A stretch of 64,000 nt of DNA from Agreia sp. Leaf283 (GCF_001422485.1 NZ_LMNF01000001.1:813900-877899); one strand, 5' to 3'. Shown: positions 25,516-34,927, counted from the first letter of the stretch. Numbers and translations are program-made. Notes: generated by a model from the letters alone, not told the origin.

Positions 25516-25635
25516 CCCTTCGACAGGCTCAGGGAACGGGCTGTCCGTTCACCGAGACCAAGGCCCTTCGACAGGCTCAGGGAACGGGCTGTCCGTTCGT
25601 CGAGACCAAGGCCCTTCGACAGGCTCAGGGAACGG
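25516..25635 (+). repeat. Three copies of the dispersed repeat with 48-bp period
   Basis: Cores at 25516-25539, 25564-25587 and 25612-25635, each followed by a CCGTTC(A/G)(C/T)CGAGACCAAGG spacer, giving an exact 48-bp period. The spacer differs from that of the 44-bp array 700 bp away, so the two arrays grew independently around the same core. The last copy ends seven bases before the cysE stop. Confidence 0.9.
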
Positions 25636-25642
25636 CTCGGCG

Positions 25643-26233
25643 TCAGATGTAGATCGCCGGGTCGGTGTAGAACGCCTCCGCGGTCGGCTCCGCGGCGTGC
25701 GCGCGCGGCCTCGCGACGGCGGGGATGCCCGTGATCACCGAATACGCGGGGGCGTCGTTGACCACCACGGCCTGCGCGCCCACCACGGAGTGCGCGCCGA
25801 TCACCACGTCGCCGAGCAGCACAGCACCCGCTCCGACGGTCACGTCGTTGCCGAGGGTCGGATGCCTCTTCTCGCGCGCCGTGCTGCGCCCGCCGAGCGT
25901 GACCCCGTGATACAGCATCACGTCGTCGCCGATCTCAGCCGTCTCTCCGATGACCACTCCCATGCCGTGGTCGATGAAGAAGCGGCGCCCGATACTGGCA
26001 CCGGGGTGGATCTCCACGCCCGTGAGAAAGCGCACGTACTGCGAGACGAGCCGTGCGGGCAGACGCAGGCCGCGCATCCAGAGCCTGTGGGCGACGCGAT
26101 AGCCCCACACCGCGTGCAGCCCGGAATAGCTCAGCAGCACCTCGAGCCGCGAGCGAGATGCGGGATCACGCCTGCGGGCGGTCGCGATGTCCTCCCGGGC
26201 GCGCGCGAACACGACCGAGCCCCGGGCGGTCAC
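25643..26233 (-). CDS. cysE: Serine O-acetyltransferase
   Basis: 196 aa. A left-handed beta-helix enzyme: [19 protein letters not shown], then [23 protein letters not shown] with the catalytic His in DHG and YHG, then hexapeptide repeats ending in [17 protein letters not shown]. It acetylates serine as the first step of cysteine synthesis. Short N-terminal domain, as in the EpsC/short CysE forms. The GTG at 26233 is the longest start; its ribosome site is weak. It follows cysK by 45 bp on the same strand, forming a cysK-cysE unit. Confidence 0.93.
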   Translation of the reverse strand: MTARGSVVFARAREDIATARRRDPASRSRLEVLLSYSGLHAVWGYRVAHRLWMRGLRLPARLVSQYVRFLTGVEIHPGASIGRRFFIDHGMGVVIGETAEIGDDVMLYHGVTLGGRSTAREKRHPTLGNDVTVGAGAVLLGDVVIGAHSVVGAQAVVVNDAPAYSVITGIPAVARPRAHAAEPTAEAFYTDPAIYI

Positions 26234-26278
26234 GCCCGGAACTCGGCCGACGTGCGAAACGCGACCGGCGGCATCCGG

Positions 26279-27214
26279 TCAGTCCTGCAGGTCTTCGTAC
26301 AGAACGGTCGAGAGGTAGCGCTCGCCGTAGCTGGCGACGACGACCACGATGGTCTTGCCCGCGTTCTCGGGGCGACCCGCGAGCTCGAGGGCGGCGGTGA
26401 CGGTGGCGCCCGACGAGATGCCGGCGAGGATTCCCTCTTCTGCGGCCAGGCGGCGAGCCATCGAGACCGACTGGGTGATGTTCACGTCGATGACCTCGTC
26501 GTAGACCTCGCGGTCGAGGATCTCGGGCACGAAGTTGGCGCCGATTCCCTGGATCTTGTGCGGGCCGGGTGCTCCCCCGTTGAGGATCGGCGACTCGGCG
26601 GGCTCGACGGCCACGACCTGCAGACCCGGCTTCTGCTCCTTGAGGTAGTTGCCGGCGCCCGTGATCGTTCCGCCCGTTCCGATGCCGGCGACGAAGATGT
26701 CGACGGCGCCGTCGGTGGCGTTCCAGATCTCGGGGCCGGTGGTGGCGCGGTGGATGGCCGGGTTGGCCGCGTTGGCGAACTGCTTGGCCAGCACAGCACC
26801 GGGGGTGTTGGCCACGATCTCGGCCGCCTTCTCGACGGCGCCGCGCATGCCCTCGGGTCCGGGGGTGAGCACGAGCTCGGCGCCGTACGCGCGGAGCAGG
26901 GTGCGGCGCTCCTTCGACATGGACTCGGGCATGGTGAGGATCACCTTGTAGCCTCGGGCCGCGCCGACCATGGCGAGCGCGATGCCGGTGTTGCCCGAGG
27001 TGCCCTCGACGATGGTTCCGCCCGGGGGAAGTTCGCCCGACGCCTCTGCGGCGTCGACGATGGCCACGCCGAGACGGTCTTTGACGCTGGCGGAGGGGTT
27101 GTAGAACTCGAGCTTCGCGAGCACGGTGGCGCCGAGCCCCTCGGTGACGCGGTTGAGGCGCACCAGCGGAGTGTTTCCGAAGACCTCGGTGATGTCGTTG
27201 TAGATACTGGGCAT
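26279..27214 (-). CDS. cysK: Cysteine synthase A (O-acetylserine sulfhydrylase)
   Basis: 311 aa PLP enzyme. The Schiff-base Lys lies in [11 protein letters not shown], the substrate loop is [12 protein letters not shown], the phosphate cup is [12 protein letters not shown], and the C-terminal [10 protein letters not shown] completes the fold. It joins O-acetylserine and sulfide to make cysteine, working directly with the CysE encoded behind it. AAGGAT precedes the ATG; a TAGGCT hexamer on the minus strand at 27277-27272 is a likely -10. Confidence 0.95.
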   Translation of the reverse strand: MPSIYNDITEVFGNTPLVRLNRVTEGLGATVLAKLEFYNPSASVKDRLGVAIVDAAEASGELPPGGTIVEGTSGNTGIALAMVGAARGYKVILTMPESMSKERRTLLRAYGAELVLTPGPEGMRGAVEKAAEIVANTPGAVLAKQFANAANPAIHRATTGPEIWNATDGAVDIFVAGIGTGGTITGAGNYLKEQKPGLQVVAVEPAESPILNGGAPGPHKIQGIGANFVPEILDREVYDEVIDVNITQSVSMARRLAAEEGILAGISSGATVTAALELAGRPENAGKTIVVVVASYGERYLSTVLYEDLQD

Positions 27215-27332
27215 GGCGAATCCTTAATCTGAACGAGGGAGCTCGTCGACGAGCAGAGGGGCTACCCCTCAAGCCTAGGGACTCCCCCGGCGCATCCAGC
27301 GATTGTTACGACAACTAACAGCTTTATTACCG

Positions 27333-27361
27333 ACGCCGGGTTCTCGACCCCGGCGTAAAAT
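27333..27361 (+). promoter_or_regulatory. Operator-like dyad joined to a leaderless -10 box
   Basis: ACGCCGGG (27333-27340) and CCCGGCGT (27349-27356) form an 8-bp inverted repeat with an 8-base loop in the -10/-35 spacer. Its last base is the first base of TAAAAT (27356-27361), which lies six bases before the GTG start. This suggests a repressor or activator site on the promoter. Confidence 0.45.
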
Positions 27362-27367
27362 CGGCAG

Positions 27368-28303
27368 GTGGCAGTCTCGAAGGTCGTCCTCTATTACGCG
27401 TTCACCCCGCTCGCCGACCCCGACGCCATTCGGCTGTGGCAGCGCGACCTGTGCGAGTCGCTCGGCCTGCGCGGACGCATCCTCATCTCGAAGCACGGCA
27501 TCAACGGAACCGTCGGCGGCGAGCTCGGAGCCGTGAAGAAGTACCTGCGCAAAACGCGGGACTACCCGGCATTCAAGCATCTCGACGTCAAGTGGAGCGA
27601 AGGATCGGGCCTCGATTCTTCACAGAGTTATCCACAGGCTCCGCACGGGGTCAGTCTCGACTTTCCGCGGCTCGTGGTGAAGGTGCGAGACGAGATCGTG
27701 AGTTTTGGCGCTCCCGACGAAATGCTCGTCGACCATGCGGGGGTGAAGGGCGGCGGAACCAAGCTGACTCCCTTACAACTGCACGAACTCGTGGCCGAGA
27801 AGGGCGACGACGTCGTGTTCTTCGACGGCCGCAACTCCTTCGAGGCCGAGATCGGCAGATTCGCGGGGGCGGTGGTGCCGGATGTGTCGAACACGCGCGA
27901 ATTCGCGGCCGTTCTCGACTCGGGCGTCTACGACCATCTCAAGGGAAAGCCAGTAGTTACCTACTGCACAGGCGGAATCCGGTGCGAAGTGCTGTCGAGT
28001 CTCATGACGTCGCGGGGCTTCGGCGAGGTCTACCAGCTCGACGGCGGAATCGTGCGCTACGGCGAGACTTTCGGCGACTCCGGCCTCTGGAACGGGTCGC
28101 TCTACGTCTTCGACAACCGCGTCTCGATCGACTTCACGCCCGACGCTGCGGTGATCGGCCAGTGCCACCGCTGCGGCGCATCCACGAACCGCATGCAGAA
28201 CTGCACCGAGGTGTCGTGCCGAACCCAGCTCGTGGTCTGCGCTGCCTGCGCTGCGGTTTCAGCGCCGGAATGCCCCGAGCACGTCGGCATGATAGCGGGA
28301 TAG
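27368..28303 (+). CDS. trhO: Rhodanese-type tRNA uridine-34 hydroxylase (TrhO/YceA family)
   Basis: 311 aa. N-terminal acylphosphatase-like domain ([28 protein letters not shown]), a rhodanese domain with active-site Cys in [16 protein letters not shown], and a C-terminal Cys-rich zinc region (GQCHRCGAS, then CAACAAVS). TrhO hydroxylates U34 of some tRNAs using oxygen. The GTG at 27368 appears leaderless. Odd: between WSEGSG and DFPRL there is an extra stretch of about 15 residues ([12 protein letters not shown] core) that I do not recall in relatives and whose DNA contains a perfect DnaA-box-like TTATCCACA. Confidence 0.88.
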   Translation: MAVSKVVLYYAFTPLADPDAIRLWQRDLCESLGLRGRILISKHGINGTVGGELGAVKKYLRKTRDYPAFKHLDVKWSEGSGLDSSQSYPQAPHGVSLDFPRLVVKVRDEIVSFGAPDEMLVDHAGVKGGGTKLTPLQLHELVAEKGDDVVFFDGRNSFEAEIGRFAGAVVPDVSNTREFAAVLDSGVYDHLKGKPVVTYCTGGIRCEVLSSLMTSRGFGEVYQLDGGIVRYGETFGDSGLWNGSLYVFDNRVSIDFTPDAAVIGQCHRCGASTNRMQNCTEVSCRTQLVVCAACAAVSAPECPEHVGMIAG

Positions 28304-28335
28304 TTTCCACAGAGTTATCCACAGGGTTTTCGTCC

Positions 28336-28341
28336 TAGGCT
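28336..28341 (+). promoter_or_regulatory. Leaderless -10 box (TAGGCT) before the PEP-mutase family gene
   Basis: TAGGCT ends six bases before ATG 28348 and there is no Shine-Dalgarno sequence. A TTATCCACA (28315-28323) lies in the -35 area. Confidence 0.55.
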
Positions 28342-28347
28342 CGCGGC

Positions 28348-29121
28348 ATGAACACCAAAGACAAGGCTCATCAGCTTCTTCACCTCCACGAGCAGCGTGC
28401 GATCCTCCAGGTCGTCAACGTCTGGGACGTGGCGAGCGCCCGGGTGGTCGCCGACCTCCCCGGCACCACCGCCCTGGCCACGGCCAGCCACAGCATCGCG
28501 GCGACCTTCGGGTACGACGACGGTGAGAACATCCCGCTCGAGCTGATGCTCGACATGGTCGGGCGCATCGCGGCCTCGACCGACCTGCCGGTGTCGGCCG
28601 ACCTCGAAGCCGGCTACGGCGACCCGGGCGAGACGGTGCGCCGGGCCATCGGTGTGGGCATCGTCGGCGCGAACCTCGAAGACCAGATGAAGCCGCTCAT
28701 CGAGTCGGTGGAGAACGTCGCCGAGGTCACCCGGGCCGCCGAGAAGGAGGAGGTGGGCTTCGTTCTCAATGCCCGCACCGACGCGTTCGTCAAGGCCGGC
28801 GATCGCCCCCTCGACGATGTGATCGCCGACGCCATCGAGCGCGGCCGCGCCTACCTCGACGCGGGCGCCGCCTGCATCTTCGTTCCCGGCCTGCTCGACG
28901 AGCAGACGGTCATCCGCCTGGTCGAGGGCATCGGCGAGCACCGCGTGAGCGTCATCAACGTGCCCGGCTCGCTGACCCCCGCCCGACTCGAGCAGCTGGG
29001 CGTGGCGCGCATCTCGTACGGACCGTGGACCCAGCGTGTCGCGCTCACCGCGCTGCAGGCATCCGCCCGCGAGCTGCTGGCCGGCGGCCACCTGCCCGAG
29101 GGCACCCAGCCGCTGAACTGA
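28348..29121 (+). CDS. Isocitrate lyase / PEP mutase family protein
   Basis: 257 aa single (alpha/beta)8 barrel. VVNVWDVASARVVADLPG at the N-terminus, the Mg-binding LPVSADLEAGYGD, GANLEDQ, and VLNARTDAF are the family landmarks. The Cys-containing KKCGH loop that defines isocitrate and methylisocitrate lyase is absent, so it is more likely a PEP mutase/oxaloacetate-decarboxylase-like member (C-C or C-P bond chemistry). Substrate unknown. Leaderless start. The adjacent inverted repeat ends the unit. Confidence 0.85.
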   Translation: MNTKDKAHQLLHLHEQRAILQVVNVWDVASARVVADLPGTTALATASHSIAATFGYDDGENIPLELMLDMVGRIAASTDLPVSADLEAGYGDPGETVRRAIGVGIVGANLEDQMKPLIESVENVAEVTRAAEKEEVGFVLNARTDAFVKAGDRPLDDVIADAIERGRAYLDAGAACIFVPGLLDEQTVIRLVEGIGEHRVSVINVPGSLTPARLEQLGVARISYGPWTQRVALTALQASARELLAGGHLPEGTQPLN

Positions 29122-29142
29122 CGCGCGCATCCGCGCCCACCA

Positions 29143-29180
29143 GGCGCATCCGCTGCCGGTCGCATGGCGGCGGATGCGCC
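29143..29180. terminator. Bidirectional hairpin terminator
   Basis: GGCGCATCCGC (29143-29153) pairs with GCGGATGCGCC (29170-29180); a looser outer stem of GCGCATCCGCGCC and GGGCGCGGATTCGC surrounds it. It lies between convergent genes. Confidence 0.65.
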
Positions 29181-29198
29181 GATCGGGCGCGGATTCGC

Positions 29199-29891
29199 TC
29201 AGAAGGCGCTGCTGGGCAGGTCGCGGGCATCGGATGCGATGGCCTCCACGATCACGTCGGCCACGCGGTCGGGGTCGAGTCCCGCAGGAAACGCGGGTGC
29301 GGCGCCGGCGATGGCCCGGGTCACGAGCCCCGTCTCGGTGTGCCCGGGCCTCGCGTCGAGCAGACGGATGCCCGCCCGCCGGTTCTCGCGCCCGGCCGCG
29401 ACCATGAACGCGGCGAGCGCCGACTTCGACGCCGAATACGCGGCGAGGCCCGCCGTGGGAGCTTCGGCCACGATGCCGCTGATCCTGACCACCACGGGCT
29501 TGCGACCCTCGCCGGCGCTGCGCGTGAGTGCGGGAAGCGCGGCCCGGATCGTGTCGATCGGCGACAGCGCATTGACCGCGAACAGCTCGGTCGCCGTGTC
29601 GGGGTCGAGTTCGGATGCCGGGCCGAACGCCACGACTCCGCTCGCGATGACGACGGCGTCGAGCCCGCCGAGGCGGCTCTCCGCTTCGGCAACGACCGAT
29701 GCGGATCCGGACTCCGACCGCAGATCGGCGACGATCCTCTCGGCCTGCACGTCGAGCGCGTCGAGGCGTGCGGCGTCGCGGCCGCTGAGCGCCAGGATGG
29801 CACCCGCATCGGCAAGTCGTCTCGCGATGCGCGACCCGAGCCCGCCCGACGCACCGATCACAAGAACACGCGAACCGCTCAGCTCAGTCAT
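29199..29891 (-). CDS. Short-chain dehydrogenase/reductase
   Basis: 230 aa classical SDR: VIGASGGLGSRIARRLAD at the N-terminus, the VIASGVVAFG strand in place of NNAG, catalytic Ser in VRISGIVAE, and YSASKSALAAF with catalytic Tyr and Lys. NNAG is reduced to ASGV, which is tolerated in some SDRs. Probably NADP(H)-dependent (no acidic residue at the end of the second strand: LALSGRD). Leaderless: TAGCGT six bases before ATG 29891. Substrate unknown. Confidence 0.85.
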   Translation of the reverse strand: MTELSGSRVLVIGASGGLGSRIARRLADAGAILALSGRDAARLDALDVQAERIVADLRSESGSASVVAEAESRLGGLDAVVIASGVVAFGPASELDPDTATELFAVNALSPIDTIRAALPALTRSAGEGRKPVVVRISGIVAEAPTAGLAAYSASKSALAAFMVAAGRENRRAGIRLLDARPGHTETGLVTRAIAGAAPAFPAGLDPDRVADVIVEAIASDARDLPSSAF

Positions 29892-30035
29892 GCCCCCACG
29901 CTAGGCCGCGGGGCTCATCGCGCCGAGACATTGACAACTCCGCGCATCCGGTCTTGTGTCCACGACCCAGCAAGCCTCCACCGCCGTGTCCGATTTCCGC
30001 TAGCGGGCTCCTCTGCCATGCGGCAGGGTTGAGTC

Positions 30036-31607
30036 ATGGACTTCGGAGAGCGGTATCGCGTGATCGAGTCGCGCGACGCGCGATTCGACGGCCGCTTCGT
30101 CACCGCCGTGCGCACCACCGGCATCTACTGCCGGCCGAGCTGTCCGGCCCGCACGCCGAAGCAGTCGAACGTCACCTTCTACGCCACGAGCGCGGCAGCC
30201 CACCTGGCGGGTTATCGCGCGTGCAAGCGCTGCCTGCCGGAGGCGACGCCCGGCAGCCCCGAATGGAATCTTCGCGAGGACGTCGCAGCGCGGGCCATGC
30301 GCCTCATCGCCGACGGGGTCGTGGAGCGCGACGGCGTCGACGGCCTGTCGCGGCGCATCGGATACTCCGCGCGACAGCTCAACCGTATTCTCGTGGCCGA
30401 GCTCGGCGCCGGGCCCATCGCGCTCGCCCGCGCCCACCGTGCGCAGAACGCCCGCGCACTGATCACCGGCACGACGATGCCGATGGCCGACGTGGCCTTC
30501 GCCTCGGGCTTCTCCAGCATCCGCCAGTTCAACGACACCGTCACCGAGGTGTTCGATCTCACCCCGTCGGCCCTGCGCTCCCGGTCGCACCGGGCCCCTG
30601 CGCCCGGAGCGGCAGACGCCGCCGGCACGATCCGTCTCGCCCTCCCCTACCGCGAACCGCTCGATGTGGAGGGCCTCTTCGGCTGGTTCGCCCCGCGCGC
30701 GGTGCCGGCAATGGAGTCCGTCGGCGCGCGCCGGTACGCCCGCACGGTTCGGCTTCCGCGGGGCTCTGCCCACGTCGATCTCAGCGCGCCCGAGCGAGTC
30801 GCCGGGCGCCCTCGCATAGACGCGGTCGTGCGCTTCGAGAATCTCGGAGACCTGCCCGCCCTCCTCGGTCGCGTTCGGCGACTGCTCGATCTCGACGCGG
30901 ATCCGCAGGCGGTGGATGCGACGCTCTCGCGCGACGGACGTCTCGCGGCGCAGGTCGCGCGGGTGCCCGGCATCCGCGTGCCCGGTGCTCTCGACGCGGG
31001 CGAGATGCTCATGCGCGCCCTGATCGGCCAGCAGGTCACGGTTGCGGCCGCGCGTACGCAGTTGTCGAGGCTCGTCGACGCGCTCGGCGAGCCGATGCCG
31101 CTCTCGATCGCGCACGCTCGCGACGACAGCGACAGCGACAGCAGCGACCACGCCCCGGATGCGGCCGCCGCGCGCCTCTTTCCCACCCCGGTCGCGATCG
31201 CCGAGCACGCGCACGAGGTCCTCCGCGGCCCTGCCGCTCGAACCGACACGGTGCGCCGGGTCGCGACAGCACTCGCCGACGGGTCGCTCGCGATCGATCT
31301 CTCCGACACCCGCGACGACGTGACGGCCCGGCTCACCGCGATCCGCGGCATCGGGCCGTGGACGGCCGACTACGTGGCGATGCGCGTGCTCGGACACCCC
31401 GACGTGTTCGTCCGCCGCGACGTCGCGATCCGATCGGGTGCCCGCGAGCTCGGCTTCGCGCAGTCCGACGCGGCGCTCCTTGCCGAATCCGCCGCCTTCG
31501 CGCCGTGGCGCAGCTACCTGTGCATGCACCTCTGGCGGGCGGCGGTCCGCGCTCCGACCCTCGCCCCCAATCAGACTCCCGCCCGTACTCCGAAGGAGAC
31601 CCCATGA
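30036..31607 (+). CDS. alkA: Ada regulatory domain fused to AlkA 3-methyladenine DNA glycosylase
   Basis: 523 aa. Residues about 1-75 are the Ada zinc-binding methylphosphotriester domain with Cys ligands in [11 protein letters not shown] and YRACKRCLP; about 80-185 an AraC-type helix-turn-helix ([16 protein letters not shown], then [15 protein letters not shown]); about 200-510 AlkA, with the hairpin [16 protein letters not shown] and catalytic Asp in FVRRDVAIR. Methyl transfer to the zinc Cys would turn the protein into an activator while the same chain excises alkylated bases. Mycobacterium tuberculosis has a similar Ada-AlkA fusion next to ogt. The stop overlaps the ogt start. Confidence 0.93.
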   Translation: MDFGERYRVIESRDARFDGRFVTAVRTTGIYCRPSCPARTPKQSNVTFYATSAAAHLAGYRACKRCLPEATPGSPEWNLREDVAARAMRLIADGVVERDGVDGLSRRIGYSARQLNRILVAELGAGPIALARAHRAQNARALITGTTMPMADVAFASGFSSIRQFNDTVTEVFDLTPSALRSRSHRAPAPGAADAAGTIRLALPYREPLDVEGLFGWFAPRAVPAMESVGARRYARTVRLPRGSAHVDLSAPERVAGRPRIDAVVRFENLGDLPALLGRVRRLLDLDADPQAVDATLSRDGRLAAQVARVPGIRVPGALDAGEMLMRALIGQQVTVAAARTQLSRLVDALGEPMPLSIAHARDDSDSDSSDHAPDAAAARLFPTPVAIAEHAHEVLRGPAARTDTVRRVATALADGSLAIDLSDTRDDVTARLTAIRGIGPWTADYVAMRVLGHPDVFVRRDVAIRSGARELGFAQSDAALLAESAAFAPWRSYLCMHLWRAAVRAPTLAPNQTPARTPKETP

Positions 31608-32125
31608 CCACAACAGCTCTCATCGACACCATCGACACCCCCGATGGGCCGTTCATGATCCTCGAAGACGACGAGGGCAGGGTGCTCTCGTCGGGCTGGA
31701 CGGACGCGGCCGAGGCGCTGTTCGCACGCCTCGCGCCGAAGAACCGACCGGATGCGCGGGCCGGGCGATCCCGGAACGGTCACGCGGTCGAGGCCTTCTA
31801 CTCCGGCGACGTGCGGGCGATCGACGCCGTTCCGGTTCGCCAGTTCGGAACACCGCTGCAGACCGTCTCGTGGACGGAGCTCCGGCGCATCGCTCCGGGA
31901 GCCCCCATCACCTACACCGAGCTGGCCGCGCGCTCCGGCAACGCCCGCGCCGTGCGGGCCGCGGCGAGCGCGTGCGCCCGCAACGCGCCCGCGCTCTTCG
32001 TGCCCTGCCACCGCGTCGTCAACACGGCGGGCGGTCTCGCCGGATTCGCCTGGGGCATCCCCGTGAAGCGCGCGCTCCTCGCCCGAGAGGCCGCGGCTTC
32101 TTCTCAGGACTCGATGTCGGCGTAA
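31604..32125 (+). CDS. ogt: Methylated-DNA-[protein]-cysteine S-methyltransferase
   Basis: 173 aa suicide repair enzyme. The active-site Cys lies in FVPCHRVVN, preceded by the DNA-binding helix region [27 protein letters not shown]. It removes methyl groups from O6-methylguanine. ATG 31604 overlaps the Ada-AlkA stop (ATGA) and has GAAGGAG upstream, so the two make one adaptive-response operon, equivalent to E. coli Ada plus AlkA rearranged. The last 22 bp overlap the tail of the convergent gene. Confidence 0.95.
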   Translation: MTTTALIDTIDTPDGPFMILEDDEGRVLSSGWTDAAEALFARLAPKNRPDARAGRSRNGHAVEAFYSGDVRAIDAVPVRQFGTPLQTVSWTELRRIAPGAPITYTELAARSGNARAVRAAASACARNAPALFVPCHRVVNTAGGLAGFAWGIPVKRALLAREAAASSQDSMSA

Positions 32126-32397
32126 TCGAAGAGTTCGAACTGGTCGGCGAGGTCGAACGATGAGAAGAGCTGGCCGTGGTCTGGGATGCCGTCGTCGTCG
32201 ATCTCGAACATCTCGAAGCGAACGGGGATCGCCGGAGTGATCAGAACCGAGAACCGGCGGCCACCCACCAGATCGAGGTCCACGAATCCTGCTCCGACAC
32301 GCGCCGCCTCGAGGATGCGCTCCTGCAGTTCGCCGAGATCGACCCCCACGGCGAGCACGAAGGCCTGCCCGTCGATACGAGCCTGAACGATCTGCAT
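32104..32397 (-). CDS. Hypothetical protein, 97 aa
   Basis: Opens MQIVQARIDGQAFVLAVGVDL, then an amphipathic helix (QERILEAARVGAGF) and strands FVDLDLVGGRRFSVLITPAIPVRFE, ending with an acidic, aromatic tail ([16 protein letters not shown]). No signal or membrane segment and no family recognised. Its 3' end overlaps the convergent ogt gene by 22 bp. A GTGTCG-C-CGACAC palindrome at 32493-32505 lies about 100 bases upstream and may be an operator. Confidence 0.65.
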   Translation of the reverse strand: MQIVQARIDGQAFVLAVGVDLGELQERILEAARVGAGFVDLDLVGGRRFSVLITPAIPVRFEMFEIDDDGIPDHGQLFSSFDLADQFELFDYADIES

Positions 32398-32492
32398 GGG
32401 GCTTCCCTCGGTGGAACGTGCGGCGGCCGGGCCGTGCAGGGCCTGGTGCGGCGCATCCCGGGTCCGGGGGAGACGACGTGAAGATGGAGTGT

Positions 32493-32505
32493 TGTGTCGC
32501 CGACA
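32493..32505. promoter_or_regulatory. 13-bp palindrome, operator-like
   Basis: GTGTCG, one base, CGACAC, in the 152-bp intergenic space between the 97-aa protein and the four-helix membrane protein. No other structure was seen in this gap. Confidence 0.35.
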
Positions 32506-32549
32506 CTACGCCTCCCCCCGGATGTGCGGTAGGGACTTGACTGTCGGCG

Positions 32550-33050
32550 CTAGGCCGATCGCGGCCGTCGACGCGCTCGGCGACGCAGCGTTCGTCTGGT
32601 GCGTCGGGCGTCGCTGCGCGTGTTGGAATTGCCGGTCGTGAAATCGCGCGCATCCGAATCGGAGAGGGCGACCAGAACGAGGATGTCGAGCGACAGGCCG
32701 AGCAGCCCGCCGTTCTCGAGCGTGAACGACGTGCCGTCTGCGAAGAAGTCGACGGCCGAGCCCAGCACGAGCACGGTGGCCAGGATCATCGCCACGAACC
32801 GGGCGCGGTTGCTTCCCCTGAAGATCAGTGCCGCGACCGTCAGGTCGATGACCACGGCCACGCCGAAGAAGATCATCAGACCCACGAGCAGGGCTCCCGA
32901 CAGGGCCTCCATGTCGGCGCTGGTGCCCGCGTCGAGCGAGATGTCGACCTTCTTCCAATCGAGGGCGATGTTCACGGCCGTGACGACGGTGGTCACTGTG
33001 CGCAGCAGGATCATCAGCACGCCGAGATAGATCGAGATGGGCCGCTTCAC
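32550..33050 (-). CDS. Four-helix membrane protein of the LssY/kinase operon
   Basis: 166 aa with hydrophobic segments at about residues 5-27, 49-74, 80-98 and 108-128, and a very basic C-terminal tail rich in Arg (ARRTRRTLRRRARRR). GTG 33050 overlaps the stop of the LssY gene as GTGA, so the two are coupled. No family recognised; it is probably a partner of the LssY-like membrane protein. Confidence 0.7.
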   Translation of the reverse strand: MKRPISIYLGVLMILLRTVTTVVTAVNIALDWKKVDISLDAGTSADMEALSGALLVGLMIFFGVAVVIDLTVAALIFRGSNRARFVAMILATVLVLGSAVDFFADGTSFTLENGGLLGLSLDILVLVALSDSDARDFTTGNSNTRSDARRTRRTLRRRARRRPRSA

Positions 33051-33928
33051 GACGCGGCCCCCGGCAGCGTGACGGGCAGCGCCCTCAGGTCGATCTGCGG
33101 AAGGTCGCCATCCGTCACGATGGCATCGCCCCCGCCGTTCACGGCGTGGTAGCCGGTCGAGAAATTGCGGATGACGGTGACGACCGCGGCAGGGTTGGCC
33201 GCCGTGACGGTCGACACGATGTGGTCGCGTTCCACATCGGTGTCGGCGTCGATCTTGTGCGTGACCTGCAGGGTGAACAGCGACAGGCCCACGCTGCGGT
33301 CGTAGGTTCCGGCCGCCAGCCACTGCGTGGCGATTCCACCGGGCAGCAGCCAGCCCTCCGGCGCCCGCCAGAACCGCACGTGGTGACGCTGCGCCGGGTT
33401 GCCCGCGACCTCCTGCTGGTAGGTGAAGTCCTGGATGTTGCCGAACAGGTAGAGCGGGCTCACCGGCGCATCCGAGTAGCTGCGTCGCATGATCGTCGAC
33501 ATCACGATGCGCCACCCCGAGGTCAGGCTCACCTCGTCGGCGCGCGTCCAGCCGGCCGCCTCCATCGCGGCGTGCACCTGCTCGGCGCTGCCGAACAGCG
33601 AGAGGTTCACGGGGTCTCCGAGCAGGCCCTCACGGGTGCGGGCACGACCGATGAAGTAGTCGGGCACGTAGATCACGGTGAGCAGGGTGTGGATGCGCGG
33701 CAGCAGCAGGTAGGCCAGCACGGCCCAGAAGATCACGATGAACCAGAGGTTCTGCCAGCCGCGGGTGAACGACTCGGTCACGAGCAGGTAGCCGAGCCAT
33801 CCCGTCGCCACTGTGCCGAACACGAAGAAGGCGCGATCGACCATGCGCACGATTCCGATGCGCTGGCGCACGGAATCAGGATGCGCGTCGCGCTCGTCGG
33901 CCTCGAGCTCGTCGAGCGGCGTCGACAC
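33047..33928 (-). CDS. LssY C-terminal domain membrane protein
   Basis: 293 aa. Two membrane helices (AFFVFGTVATGWLGYLLV and WFIVIFWAVLAYLLLP), then a soluble LssY-type domain containing SLFGSAEQVHAAMEAAGWTRAD, SPLYLFGNIQDFTYQQE, HHVRFWRAP and TGYHAVNGGGDAIVTDG. In Legionella the domain follows a PAP2-like region; free-standing copies with two helices are frequent in actinobacteria. Function unknown. GTG 33928 begins three bases beyond the kinase stop. Confidence 0.82.
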   Translation of the reverse strand: MSTPLDELEADERDAHPDSVRQRIGIVRMVDRAFFVFGTVATGWLGYLLVTESFTRGWQNLWFIVIFWAVLAYLLLPRIHTLLTVIYVPDYFIGRARTREGLLGDPVNLSLFGSAEQVHAAMEAAGWTRADEVSLTSGWRIVMSTIMRRSYSDAPVSPLYLFGNIQDFTYQQEVAGNPAQRHHVRFWRAPEGWLLPGGIATQWLAAGTYDRSVGLSLFTLQVTHKIDADTDVERDHIVSTVTAANPAAVVTVIRNFSTGYHAVNGGGDAIVTDGDLPQIDLRALPVTLPGAAS

Positions 33929-33930
33929 GG

Positions 33931-34854
33931 CTACACCGGGAGCGTTGCAGAGGGAGGCAGCTGCAGCAGCGCGCCCTTCGTTCGGCAGGTCGCGGCCGCC
34001 ACGGCCATGGCACGCTCGAGAACCGCCTGCCACTCGTCGACGGTCTCGGGCAGCCCGCCCCGCTCACGCGCCTCGACGAGACTGGCCGCGACACTCGCCA
34101 GGGTGGAGTCGCCGGCGCCCATCGTGTCGACCACCGGCTCCGACATCAGCGTGATGGGCTGGTGCACGAGGATTCCCGACGCGGTGGCGATGGATGCGCC
34201 GTCGCGCCCCGCCGTCGACAGCACCGTCTGCGAGCCGGTCGCCATGAGCCCCTCGGTGAGCATCGGCAGCGACGCGTTGTAGAGCAGGGCCGCATCTTCG
34301 TCGCCGACCTTCACGAGCAACGCCGTCGACGCGACGCGCTCGAAGTTGGCGACGAAGTCGTGGGCGGAGTGCAGCATGCCCTCGCGCGGATTCGGGTCGA
34401 TCAGAAGCCGGGTCTGCGGATCGGAGACGGCGCTGAAGAGCAGCTCGACCTGCTCGGCCGAGTCGAAGCGCAGGCAGCTCACCACCACGAACGGCGCCGC
34501 ATCGATCGCGTGGCGAACTCGGTCGTCGACCTCGATGAAGCGCTCGACCGACGCCTCGTTGAAGCTGTAGCGCGGCTCCCCGTCTGTTCGGTCGGAGATG
34601 GCGCGGGCGGTGCCGCGGGGGCTCGGAGTGGCGATGAGCTCGACGCCGTAGTCGCCGAGGAAGGCGCGGATCTTCTCGCCGTCTGCGTCGTCTCCGACCA
34701 TCGCCACGAGCGTTGTCGCGACGCCCAGGCGGGCCAGTCCGACGGCCACGTTCAGGGCCGCGCCGCCAACGAAATCCTCGGAGCCCTCCGGGGTGCGGAA
34801 CTCGTCTATAAGAGCGTCGCCGATCACCACAACGGAACCCGTCGCATCCACCAT
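33931..34854 (-). CDS. PfkB family carbohydrate kinase
   Basis: 307 aa ribokinase-fold kinase. Substrate motif FVGGAALNVAVGLARLG near the N-terminus, and the anion hole with catalytic Asp in VDTMGAGDSTLAS near the C-terminus. The family includes fructokinase, ribokinase and 6-phosphofructokinase; there are no sugar transport genes beside it to indicate substrate. ATG 34854 has AGAAGG eight bases upstream. It leads a tight three-gene unit with the LssY-like protein and a four-helix protein. Confidence 0.88.
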   Translation of the reverse strand: MVDATGSVVVIGDALIDEFRTPEGSEDFVGGAALNVAVGLARLGVATTLVAMVGDDADGEKIRAFLGDYGVELIATPSPRGTARAISDRTDGEPRYSFNEASVERFIEVDDRVRHAIDAAPFVVVSCLRFDSAEQVELLFSAVSDPQTRLLIDPNPREGMLHSAHDFVANFERVASTALLVKVGDEDAALLYNASLPMLTEGLMATGSQTVLSTAGRDGASIATASGILVHQPITLMSEPVVDTMGAGDSTLASVAASLVEARERGGLPETVDEWQAVLERAMAVAAATCRTKGALLQLPPSATLPV

Positions 34855-34927
34855 CGCGTGCACCTTCTCGTTCGACAAGCCTCTGGATGCACACTCTATT
34901 ACCGGTGACTTCTCACGCGCACCCGAA

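Noticed and set aside
27628-28323. Replication origin suggested by two perfect TTATCCACA boxes
   Set aside because: Two boxes 687 bp apart without a cluster, AT-rich unwinding region or dnaA/dnaN genes do not make an origin.
28348-29121. Isocitrate or methylisocitrate lyase
   Set aside because: The KKCGH catalytic loop is absent and the length is that of the shorter PEP-mutase-like branch.
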